A stretch of DNA of 64,000 nucleotides from Aegilops tauschii subsp. strangulata (Eukaryota > Streptophyta > Magnoliopsida > Poales > Poaceae): assembly GCF_002575655.3 (NCBI RefSeq), contig NC_053036.3, positions 644,884,736-644,948,735 on the forward strand. The letters run 5' to 3'. Under the pieces are notes generated by a model. It had not been told where the DNA came from, did not search any database, and saw only the letters and a program-made list of their open reading frames with translations. The position numbers were made by a program, and so were the translations under genes. Of the stretch, positions 55,502 through 64,000 are shown piece by piece (the first letter of the stretch is position 1; every line of letters begins with the position of its first letter).

Positions 55502-55754
55502 TTGTTTTTGACATTCGCGGGGGCATCTGCGTGATTAGGTACAATGCGAGGGGCTCCTCTGCAAAAAAAATGCCATTTTGGCTCCCGACAGGCGGGCCCT
55601 GCAGGTCAGAAATACCGTCAATACTCATTTATACGTGGTTTAGCCCTTTTTGCAACAATTAGCCACAGAGATGGTACCGAAATGCAAAAAATATGACTAG
55701 TGGTACTGATTCGTCACAACGTGCCTAAATGTGGTACTTCCTTGCAATTAACTC
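55502..55754 (-). repeat. Right terminal inverted repeat of the MULE
   Basis: Inverse of 53537-53795. Confidence 0.9.
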
Positions 55755-55905
55755 ACCCACGAAGGTAAAACTATGGTGGAGAACATAAACATCGAAGATG
55801 GCGTTGCTTCAGTCGCATGTTGCTCTGTGTCATGAACCTAACCAATCTCTTTGGTTCTACAACCTTCATCGTCCTCGTGACATTGGTTGATTTTTCTCGT
55901 GACCT

Positions 55906-56662
55906 TTTTTTCGGGGAAAAGGGAATTCTCATTACTTAAGGAGGCTTCTCAGCGAGAGCCAGGTTTACAACAAAGTCCATCCCGGCAGTAAGCCAGACTG
56001 CTGTGCGCGGAGTGCTACGGCCATAGGCGGCCAGCTGATGACTAATCCTGTTCTGCAGACGGCTACAAAGAGTAAAAGAGATCTCCCTAGCATCGCTTCC
56101 AGCCAACCTACGAATCTCCTCTATAAGTGCACGATGTGACGATCTATCCATCTCGCGCGCCGTAATCATCGACACCGCCTCCGCGCTATCCAACTCAACC
56201 AGAATAGGTAGGTTAGATCGGTGCAAGGCCAGCTCCAAGCCTTCTCTGCACGCTTCTAGCTCCGCCTCTAAAGCGTTGTCGCATGTACTTAGCTCCCTAC
56301 ATGCGCTGTAGATGATCTCGCCTCTGTCATCACGCAGGATCATACCTCCTCCCGCCGCACCTGTGGCCGCTATGTAGCTCCCATCCGTGTTCAACTTAAC
56401 CCAGCCCGGCTGGGGCGGTACCCAGTGTGCGCGCACCTTGGACGCCGTACTTTCTGGAGCGCGTGGTGGTGAAGGCAGGACCACCATCTTAGCAAGGTTG
56501 ATCACACCCGGGTCATGTACAGGCGTAATCGCAAGGTTGCAAAACGAATCATCAGACATTGGATCACGGCCTATGTGGTGTAAGCTTTTCAGTGGTCGTT
56601 TGTGGCGAAGTGGGGGTTTCTTACAGAGAAAAAAAGTGATGTCGGCAATGACACCAACGTGA
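55906..56662 (-). mobile_element. 5'-truncated LINE carrying RNase H
   Basis: A T7 run at 55906-55912 is the poly(A) of a minus-strand element whose 3' part encodes the RNase H-like protein at 55936-56559. The 5' limit is unclear and I found no target duplication. Confidence 0.6.
55936..56559 (-). CDS. RNase H-like (RVT_3) domain protein, LINE-derived
   Basis: An open frame of 207 residues from the ATG at 56559. The domain is the plant RVT_3 RNase H: WVKLNTDGSYIAATGAAGGG (first Asp), ALEAELEACREGL (Glu), VELDSAEAVSM (second Asp), and LQNRISHQLAAYGR at the C-terminus. These proteins usually are the 3' ends of LINE polyproteins. The frame is intact, yet it lies directly before a poly(A) run, and no promoter is evident. 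Probably a truncated retroelement and not a host gene, although intact free-standing RNase H genes do exist in plants. Confidence 0.75.
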   Translation of the reverse strand: MSDDSFCNLAITPVHDPGVINLAKMVVLPSPPRAPESTASKVRAHWVPPQPGWVKLNTDGSYIAATGAAGGGMILRDDRGEIIYSACRELSTCDNALEAELEACREGLELALHRSNLPILVELDSAEAVSMITAREMDRSSHRALIEEIRRLAGSDAREISFTLCSRLQNRISHQLAAYGRSTPRTAVWLTAGMDFVVNLALAEKPP

Positions 56663-57116
56663 AACCTCGACGATGTTTTCTTCTCAGCAGTGTGTGTCGT
56701 TTATCTTTCCAGTGTACCTTGTCAGTGGCTTGTGATTGTTTTCATCCAGTTTTCCGCTAATTAATCGGAACACTATTTTGTTCTGAAGTAATCAAACTGC
56801 CAAGTCTTTTTGTGCCTTAGATATTACAGTAGTAATTTCCTTATCACAATTGTATGCAAAATAAGGATGAGCTAGCAATCTAGCTGGCCATGTGGAGACT
56901 GGAGAGGGAGCATACGTACTAGCTTGTATAGGAAACTTACTTGTAGGCGAGGATGAATATACTACGTAGAAAAGGAGACAGGCAAGCAAGCAAGCTGAAA
57001 AATTAAAGAAAAGAAGTATACAGCCAGACAGACAGAGTGGAGCTGGGGGTGGGGTGGAGGGTCACGGGAGGGATGGATCATATGATCTGATGGTGCATGG
57101 AGGGGTCACGGGAGGC
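56663..57116. other. Spacer
   Basis: Nothing recognised. Confidence 0.4.
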
Positions 57117-57330
57117 TAGCTGCCAACCGGCGGCCAGGTCAAGTGGACATGGATGCTTTGGCGCCGCTCTAGCGTATGGTCGACGGATCGACATCCACCA
57201 CCGATCTGATCATCTTCAACCTGACGACAAACTCTCCCCGGCCACGAATTTGATCTCTCCTCCCACTCGCTCAGGGAGCAACGCATGCAGCCGGGCATCG
57301 TCGACCACAAGATAGCCAGCTAGTTTCTCG
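57117..57330. repeat. Local duplication, copy A
   Basis: TAGCTGCCAACCGGC, GTGGACATGGATGCTTT and GGCCACGAATT...GATCTCTC recur in the same order at 58360-58690. Both copies lie upstream of the ABCG gene. Confidence 0.65.
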
Positions 57331-57945
57331 AGAGAGCTAGAATCCTAAAACGGCAGGTACCAAACCTAATATCAGATGGCAAAAAAACTATAAAAAAATA
57401 AACAATGATCCACCCACGTACCCATGGATCGATCACAGTGACGTACGTACCGAGGCCGGCCGTACGTACATGTTTTGGTGCCACTGATAATCTTTTGGAG
57501 ATGGACAAAGAACGCCGGTTGAGGCTTGGTCGGACTCATGCAATGCATGCAGCAACCGGGCCTCGCTTGACTTTGCAGGGGGCACACCCACAGGATGCTT
57601 GCATGCATGGCAAGCCCACTGTGTCCGTCATCAGTTGATAATATAGACGGTTGATCCTGCATGCCTTGCGTATCTCCAAGAATATATAGTTAATCATCAT
57701 TTCAATCTGTCTGTCTCGACTCTATGTACGTATGTACTGCCATTAACTGGCCAGCCAGCTAGGAGTAGCTAGCAGACGGAGGACTGCATGTGCATATATC
57801 TACGTACATGCACATGCATTACATGCAACTGCAAACCTACATGCAGATGATCAAGTAGCTGCGATATTAGTCTTTTGTCTTGATTGTTTTAATTTTCTTA
57901 TATCATATACCGTATAATTATTAGTACGGTTTAGCTAGCTAGCTA
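57331..57945. other. Spacer rich in GTAC/GCATGC words
   Basis: Many short palindromes (GTACGTAC, GCATGC, TAGCTAGC). No gene. Confidence 0.4.
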
Positions 57946-58025
57946 CTTCCTCCGTTTCAAAATAAATGACTCAACTTTGTATTAACTTTGTACAAAGTTG
58001 AGTCACTACTTTGGAACGGAGGGAG
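57946..58025. mobile_element. Short Stowaway-type MITE (80 bp)
   Basis: CTTCCTCCGTTTCAAAATAA and inverted end TTTGGAACGGAGGGAG, flanked by TA on both sides. Core CAACTTTGTA...TACAAAGTTG is palindromic. Confidence 0.88.
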
Positions 58026-58079
58026 TAGCTAACGACGACGACTCATGTGATCCGTCCATCCAGCGCGTACGTACGTGTA

Positions 58080-58098
58080 ATATGGAACGGAGGGAGTA
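58080..58098. mobile_element. Remnant Stowaway terminus
   Basis: ATATGGAACGGAGGGAGTA is the right end of a Stowaway MITE without a matching left end. Confidence 0.55.
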
Positions 58099-58359
58099 CA
58101 CGGTACACCCAGTCAGAAATACATTTGCATGATTGCATCACACGCCCAGTGAAACTATGAAAAGGATCACCCGGCCGGCATATACTTACACACACACAAA
58201 CTACATTAGCTGGTAACCGGCTAACTGTTGGTGCCGTTTGCTTTCGGGCTGCATGCAGGAGTACATCCATCCACCAATCCGTGTCATGTCCCTAGCCACC
58301 TTTTGCACGCTCCCAGTCAACCTATTTGAGTGGTTTTTCTTCCTTAACAAAACTCTAGC

Positions 58360-58690
58360 TGCCAACCGGCCGGCTGCCAGGCCAGATGGAGTGGACATGG
58401 ATGCTTTTGCACCGCTCTACGTACCTAGCTAGCTACTTCCTCTCACTTCGCTAGCTAGATGATTTGATCGGTGGACGTCTCAGACGACTCTTGCTGGCCA
58501 CGAATTCGACTTCTCACACTGTGGAGTTGAGCTGCGCCAAACTCTTGCTGGCCACGAACTAGATCTCTCTCTCTCTCCCTCTCTCTCTTTCTCTCTCTCT
58601 CTCCAAGCCAAGAAATCCATGCATGCATGTCTTGGGAGTTGCTACAAAGGTGAAAGCTAGCCATGCAGCATCTGTCGACCACAGGTTTCT
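58360..58690. repeat. Local duplication, copy B
   Basis: Counterpart of 57117-57330, expanded by a CT-run at about 58564-58603 and by a second GCTGGCCACGAA word. Confidence 0.65.
58564..58603. repeat. CT microsatellite
   Basis: Imperfect (CT)n of about 40 bases. Confidence 0.9.
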
Positions 58691-58919
58691 AGAGATTGCT
58701 TATTATTATTATTTTCCCGATCAGTCTATCGTTAATTAATCTGTGTCTGTTTGCTGACGTTGATCGGATGCACGGCAGTGCCCGGCCGGCCGCGTTGTGC
58801 ATGCATGCATGTGTGTATCATATACTGCCACTAATTGGCATGGTAGTAATGCATGCATGCATTGGAGTATCGTACTACTAGCAAAGTAGCAAAACATGCA
58901 TACATACAGCTCTTAGCGA

Positions 58920-59382
58920 TTTTTTTGAACTTCCAGTCTATTTCATCTTCAATCATGCTACTACAACGAAGACTAGAAATAATAAAATAACATTCAGATC
59001 CGTAGACCATCTAGTGACGACAGCAGCCGAAGGCGCGCCGCTGTCATCGCCCTTCCCTCGTCGGAGCCGGGCAAACCTTGTAGTAGACAGTCGGAAAGTC
59101 ATCGTGTTAAGGCCCCGTAAAACCAACGCACCGGAATAGCAACCGCCGCGGATGAAGAGTGTAGATCAAAAGAATCCAACTTGAAAACACACGAACGAAG
59201 ACGAACGACGAACAGATCCGAACAAATCCATCAAAGACAGATCCGCCAGATACACACCTCCACACGCCCACCAATTATACAAGACGCATCACCAGAACGG
59301 GGGCTAAGCGGGGAGACCTTTATTCCATCTTCAGGGAACCACCACCATCTCGCCTTCCTGAGTAGGACATAAACCATAACAA
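58920..59382 (-). mobile_element. Retroposed non-LTR fragment with 12-bp target duplication
   Basis: AGCTCTTAGCGA on both sides (58908-58919 and 59383-59394). A T7 run at 58920-58926 is the poly(A) of a minus-strand insert of 463 bp. It shares most of its 5' half with 49265-49560. No coding domain, so either a 5'-truncated LINE or a SINE-like element. Confidence 0.88.
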
Positions 59383-59394
59383 AGCTCTTAGCGA

Positions 59395-61407
59395 ATCGAC
59401 TGGTGCGGACAGGGCATGCAGATTTGGGAGCAGGCAGTAGTAGTTTATGGTTGGAGAGATAGAAAGTCAAGCAAAAAAGAAACAAGATGCATGCATGCAT
59501 GCAAAAGGGCTTTGGTCGTACAGGTACGGCGGAGAGCTGAAAAGCTGAAACAAAGCCATGGGCTAGCAAGCTAGCATATGGACCTCGCAAATGTTAAATT
59601 TTAAATTTAACAACAATAACAACCAGAAACTAAACACCATGCATGTATTTTCAAATAGTTGTATCTCCTTTACTTTGAGATATCTTCTGATGCATGCCTC
59701 CAACGGCCAACGACTCGTGCATGCATGTGACCCGCCCGGCCGATACCCCCAACCAGAAATATATTTGCATGAGCAGCCAACCGAAATCAGGCCAAGGGGA
59801 AGGACCACCCGCCAGGGGAGGGACCGTACGTGCATATGTATGTACTGTAGTACCTCTTTTGCTTGCCGACTGGAACGATCTTGTGTACATCCATCTCTCT
59901 GTCTACCTTAGCCAATCGGTGTTTCCGCAAAAAAAAAAAAAGTAGTTGATGGTTAGAAAGGCTGTGATATTTTTAACCCACTAGAGATTAAACTTGAGGC
60001 GTTTATGATGAATTCGACAATCTAAAAAAATAAAAATGAAATCTCCCTATGTACCTTTTATCATTATAAACCCGAAATATCCATCACGCGGTTCCAGAGC
60101 ACAAAACCTTGCCTTGGCTATGGCTACCTCATATGTCCATATTTGTCGCGACCTTCCCACTCTGATCTTACATATGCAGAGGACATCACAATTCTCTTCC
60201 AAGCCTCCAACCACCCACCCCACACATAGTAGCCGAGAATCCCAAATCCATCGTTAACAACATTGTCGACACTTTCATTGCAGAAACTCCGAGATGGAGG
60301 ATCGTTAGGTCAGGACTCTTACCTAGGTCCACGACTTCACATCGAAATGTATCAGGGCGCAACAAAAAGTTAGCAGGTGATGCATTGTTCCATGGATGAA
60401 CAGAACATGATGCAATCATTCTCTGTTAATGTAGGTACCTCAGTTTAGGTGCAATGAACACAAAAATCCATGTGTTTAAGTGATAAAATTTTGTTTTATC
60501 CTAAAATGTGTGTAGTTTGTTGATTCAAAATCACTTTATTTGATGTACTATTGAGTAGAAAGTCATAAAATCGCTACCCAATAGGCCACCAGTTAACCTC
60601 CATCATTGCGCACAAAAGAGAACCATGGCTTTTGTTTGTTTGAATGCTCAATAAACCCATAAGGCAGCTGTTTGAAATAGAGACCCACATGAGCCGAAAA
60701 GTGGATATATACTACAAGCAAGGGAGTGCATCAGAAGGCCCTGGCATGGTTGTCGCCTCTGTTTGGTGGGTTCGGTCGTTGCCGTTAGTCGAACCCATCA
60801 AATGTAGGCGTTCTCGTGGCAATTCACATTATTGTGATGCTTCTAAAAATTCCCGCGGCAAAGCTGGTTTAATGTTGATGCTGTCTCCCCGGGAATTTCT
60901 AACACATTGAACGGCATTAGATCACAGATCTGATCACTTTGAGCTTTTTTCCTTACCCGTGCATAGCTTTGGTTTTATATTGCTAGTTGTCGGTTTGTTT
61001 TCGCATGTGTGCATCCTAGTTATGCGAAGACGGGGAGTGTGCTCATCATGCTATGTATTTTCTTGATGCTCGATTCTGAGCCAATAAACCTCACCCTTTG
61101 TCGAAAAATACATTGAGGGGCGGATAAAAGAAGGTGCGAGGGTATACACTCTCATTAGGAAAAATAAACCTGGAGAATACAGTGATAGGGGCATAGTGGT
61201 CAAATCGTCAGCCCTGGCTGCCCGCCACCTTCCAAGAAGACCAGCACGTATACATGGTATCATCATGTGCCACTCCACTCCAAGCTCACACTCCCATGGC
61301 CATATACACCCACCGAGCAAGCCAAACTAAGCTCAGCCAAGCCCAATCATCCAAGCTTCAGCCAACACAAACGATAAAGCTAGCGACCACGAAGCTCATC
61401 GTCTTCC
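59395..61407. other. Upstream region of the ABCG gene
   Basis: A block at about 59740-59830 resembles 58095-58180 (CAGAAATA(C/T)ATTTGCATGA). Clusters of GCATGCATGC (RY-type words) occur at 58618, 58798, 58851 and 59487. No gene or confident TATA; a weak CATATACACC lies at 61301-61310. Confidence 0.4.
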
Positions 61408-63432
61408 ATGCATCCGGCAGGTGAAGCACCACCTTTACTAGCAACCATCCAGGAAGACGACGAGCTGGCGAGCGAATCCATGAAGAGCGGCGGGGGAGTA
61501 GAAAGCTGCAGGTGCGAGGTGGAGGCCGCGGGCATCAACTACCACATCACCGTCTCCGCCCGGCCTCACCCGCTCAAGATATGGAGCAGGCCCGACGACC
61601 TCCTCCTCGACGCCGCCGGCGACCCCGCTGCGCCTGCGCCTCCGCCGGTCAGCCGCAGCAGCCGGTGCCGCCTCGTGCTCCGCAACGTCAGCTGCCGCGC
61701 GCGCCCCGGCGAGCTTCTCGCCATCGTCGGCCCCAGCGGCGCCGGCAAGTCCACGCTGCTCGAGATCCTCTCCGGCCGCCTTGAGCCCAGCTCGTCCAAT
61801 CCTACTGACCTCCGCGTCAATGGCTCCCCTGTCGACGCCGCCGCCCTGCGCCGCCTCTGCGGCTACGTCACCCAGCGCGACGTCCTCTTCCCGCTGCTCA
61901 CCGTGCGCGAGACGCTCCACTTCAGCGCGCGCCTCCGCCTCGGCCCGGACGAGTACGACCCGAACGCGGTGGACGCGCTCGTCGACGACCTCGCGCTGGC
62001 TCGCGTCGCCGACGCCAGGGTCAAGGACCTGTCCGGCGGCGAGCGGCGCCGCGTGTCCATCGGAGTGGAGGCCGTGCGCGACCCCGCCGTGCTTGTGCTC
62101 GACGAGCCCACCTCCGGCCTCGACAGCGCGTCCGCGCTCCAGATCGTCGGCGCGCTCCGGGCGATGGCCGAGTCGCGGGGGCGCACCGTGGTGCTCAGCA
62201 TCCACCAGCCCGGCGCGCGCATCGTCAAGATGTTCGACGCCGTGCTCCTGCTCGCCGCGGGCTCCGTGCTCCACCACGGCTCCGTCGACGAGCTGCACAC
62301 CCTGCTCGCCGGCGCCGGCCTCCGCCTTCCCCCGCACGTGGACGCCGTCGAGTTCGCCATCGACTCGGTGGACGAGCTGCGCCTCCACCTGCACCTCCAG
62401 CAGCAGCAGCGCGACCGCCGCTGCACGCTGCAGCAGCTCTTCCAGCAGCACAAGCTCCAGGCCCAGGCCGACGACGACTCTGCAGCAGGCATGCTCACCG
62501 CCGGAGGAAGCAATGGGCAACACCGGTACGCCAACTCGTGGCCGCGCGAGGTGGCGGTGCTGTCGCAGCGCTTCTTCAAGAACGTGGCGCGGACGCGGCA
62601 GCTCTTCGCGTGCCGCACCGTGTGCATGCTCGTCGCCGGCCTCGCCCTCGGCTCCATCTTCTACGATCTCGCCGAAGACAAGGTGGCGGAGCGGGTGGGC
62701 CTCTTCGCGTTCCTCCTCACCTTCCTGCTGTCATCGACGACGGAGGCGCTGCCGGTGTTTTTGCAGGAGCGGGAGATCCTTGCCAAGGAGACGTCGTCGG
62801 GGGCTTACCGCGTGTCCGCCTACGCCGTGGCGAACGCCCTGGTGTTCCTGCCATTCCAGCTGGTTCTGGCGGCAGTGTTCGCGGCGCCGGCGTACTGGCT
62901 GACGGGGCTGCGCCGCACAGCACCGGCCTTCTTCTACTTCCTCCTCCTCATCTGGCTGGTCCTCTACACGGCCAACTCGGTGGTGGCGTGCTTCGCGGCG
63001 GCGGCGCCGGACTTCGTGGTGGGGAACGCGGCGGTGCAGGGCGTGATGGGCTCCTTCTTCCTCTTCTCGGGCTACTTCATCCGGCGGTCGGCGATGCCGG
63101 CGTACTGGGTGCCGATGCACTATCTCTCGCTCTTCAAGTGGCCGTTCGAGGCGCTGCTGCTGAACGAGTTCGGGGGCAGGTGCGCGGCGACGGCGATGGG
63201 GGTGTGCGTGGCGACCGGCGACGAGGTGCTCCGGCGGGAGGGCATCGGGGAGGAGTGCCGGTGGCGGAACGTGGCCGTCATGGTCGGCTTCGTCGCCTTC
63301 TACCGGCTGCTCGGCTACGCCGTGCTCCGGGTCCGCTGCAGCCTCACGCTCAGGGCCGCAGCGCGGTCCGCATTGCTGTCTTCCTCCTCGCACTACTCTG
63401 CTTGCTTCTCTGCATCTACCACCAAAGCTTGA
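61408..63432 (+). CDS. ABCG-type half-size ABC transporter
   Basis: An intact single-exon protein of 674 residues in the order nucleotide-binding domain then membrane domain, as in plant ABCG (WBC) half transporters. Walker A GPSGAGKST (108-116), Q-loop in YVTQRDVLFPLLT (153-165), signature LSGGERRR (208-215), Walker B VLVLDEPTSGLDS (228-240), H-loop SIHQP (His 266). A His/Gln-rich linker (about 330-380) leads to six predicted membrane segments from about residue 405 (CRTVCMLVAGLALGSIFYDL) to 650. Such proteins act as dimers in the plasma membrane and export lipids, cuticle precursors or hormones; the substrate cannot be told from sequence. Motifs look closest to the ABCG5/ABCG10 group, by memory only. 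GC content is very high, and opposite-strand frames of up to 361 codons are shadows. Confidence 0.93.
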   Translation: MHPAGEAPPLLATIQEDDELASESMKSGGGVESCRCEVEAAGINYHITVSARPHPLKIWSRPDDLLLDAAGDPAAPAPPPVSRSSRCRLVLRNVSCRARPGELLAIVGPSGAGKSTLLEILSGRLEPSSSNPTDLRVNGSPVDAAALRRLCGYVTQRDVLFPLLTVRETLHFSARLRLGPDEYDPNAVDALVDDLALARVADARVKDLSGGERRRVSIGVEAVRDPAVLVLDEPTSGLDSASALQIVGALRAMAESRGRTVVLSIHQPGARIVKMFDAVLLLAAGSVLHHGSVDELHTLLAGAGLRLPPHVDAVEFAIDSVDELRLHLHLQQQQRDRRCTLQQLFQQHKLQAQADDDSAAGMLTAGGSNGQHRYANSWPREVAVLSQRFFKNVARTRQLFACRTVCMLVAGLALGSIFYDLAEDKVAERVGLFAFLLTFLLSSTTEALPVFLQEREILAKETSSGAYRVSAYAVANALVFLPFQLVLAAVFAAPAYWLTGLRRTAPAFFYFLLLIWLVLYTANSVVACFAAAAPDFVVGNAAVQGVMGSFFLFSGYFIRRSAMPAYWVPMHYLSLFKWPFEALLLNEFGGRCAATAMGVCVATGDEVLRREGIGEECRWRNVAVMVGFVAFYRLLGYAVLRVRCSLTLRAAARSALLSSSSHYSACFSASTTKA

Positions 63433-64000
63433 GTCCATTCCTTGCATGTGTTCTATCGATCTTGCTATAATTTTGGTTGTAAATTATGGGACTTGTGATG
63501 AGTAAAGGGACTAATTACATTTAGCATATATCATCCAACATGAATCACACAAGGCATTACCTACATATTATTATATGGGAATCACTTATATTATATACAA
63601 TGGATTAGCTTTAAATGTAATCTCTAGCAGCTAATGGTTGCATGGCTCTAAAATTATATGGAGGTCAAGATTTAACTTCATTTTCTCTACTACTTAAAAA
63701 GAATGTAAGATTTCCATTTCACCTTTCTTTCCACCACCCTTCGTCCAACCTTCATGTATATGATAATTAATCACCTTAATTTACTTACCTTCTGAACCAA
63801 TTTCACTTAAATTTACTTACCAAACTTTTAGTCAAAATATAAGACAATCCATGGTCAGAATTTGATGAGCATTTATTTATACAATCGCATTATTATTGAC
63901 AGGTTAATCACAAGCTAACATACTAGAATATTTATATCCAGCATTGTTCTAGTATATAAAAAAGAGATTAACATCTCGTATGGAGAAAAATGTCCTATTA
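63433..64000. other. 3' flank of the ABCG gene
   Basis: AT-rich 3' UTR and intergenic sequence. No further gene. Confidence 0.5.

Larger units (their letters stand above)
53537..55754. mobile_element. Mutator-like element (2218 bp), non-autonomous
   Basis: Long terminal inverted repeats, 53537-53795 and 55502-55754, starting GAGTTAATTGCA and very similar throughout (shared AAGTACCACATTT, GACGAATCAGTACCACTAGT, TGGCTAATTGTTGCAAA). The 9-bp ACCCACGAA flanks both sides (53528-53536 and 55755-55763). A 9-bp duplication with long inverted ends is diagnostic of Mutator-like elements. No transposase; a LINE has inserted inside. Confidence 0.92.

Noticed and set aside
61438..62657. Long minus-strand frames (361 and 264 codons) opposite the ABCG gene
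   Set aside because: Shadows of a very GC-rich coding region; composition is low-complexity and without domains.

Overview
The window looks like nuclear DNA of a wheat-tribe grass (Triticum, Aegilops or Hordeum type). The call rests on an Angela/BARE/WIS-type Copia LTR, a second related Copia element, several Stowaway MITEs with CTCCCTCCGTTCC-like ends, LINEs with plant RT/zf-RVT domains, and a few GC-rich plant genes separated by nested transposons. There is no bacterial, organellar or CRISPR signal.

Layout. 1-4127: an Angela-type LTR (reverse) sits in a LINE, and that LINE has landed in an F-box/LRR gene (4128-4953, minus). 6856-8094: an intact single-exon F-box/DUF295 gene. 8.6-12.3 kb: three Stowaway MITEs and a decayed 3' part of another F-box/LRR gene. 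12.4-15.1 kb: a candidate small secreted peptide gene (minus) whose TATA box is separated from its ORF by a 1.16 kb transposon, plus a decayed second copy. 15.4-17.75 kb: degenerate repeat blocks. 17776-25944: a Copia retrotransposon with a truncated 5' LTR. 26.2-29.75 kb: a second LINE split by a 1.5 kb solo-LTR-like insertion with a perfect 5-bp target duplication. 31880-35117: a complete two-exon non-RD LRR receptor kinase. 36.9-40.3 kb: a P450 N-terminal relic and low-complexity blocks. 40.3-42.6 kb: the best-preserved F-box/LRR/FBD gene (minus), with a premature TAG and a duplicated last exon. 43089-46789: a hAT transposon with a decayed ZMYM1-like transposase. 47-53 kb: repeat fragments and a 3 x 300 bp tandem array. 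53537-55754: a Mutator-like element with about 255 bp inverted termini and a 9-bp target duplication, itself carrying a 5'-truncated LINE. 55.9-56.6 kb: a LINE RNase H fragment. 57-61.4 kb: locally duplicated upstream sequence. 61408-63432: an intact half-size ABCG transporter.

The intact genes do not form a pathway. The LRR receptor kinase (probable immune receptor), the F-box genes (SCF ubiquitin ligase adaptors) and the ABCG exporter are separately transcribed. The peptide candidate and the receptor kinase are about 19 kb apart, and nothing in the sequence links them. The clearest lesson is transposon nesting: four insertions have exact target duplications readable here (solo LTR, MULE, truncated LINE, retroposed fragment), the hAT has one at 7 of 8 positions, and three insertions fall in or next to gene relatives.
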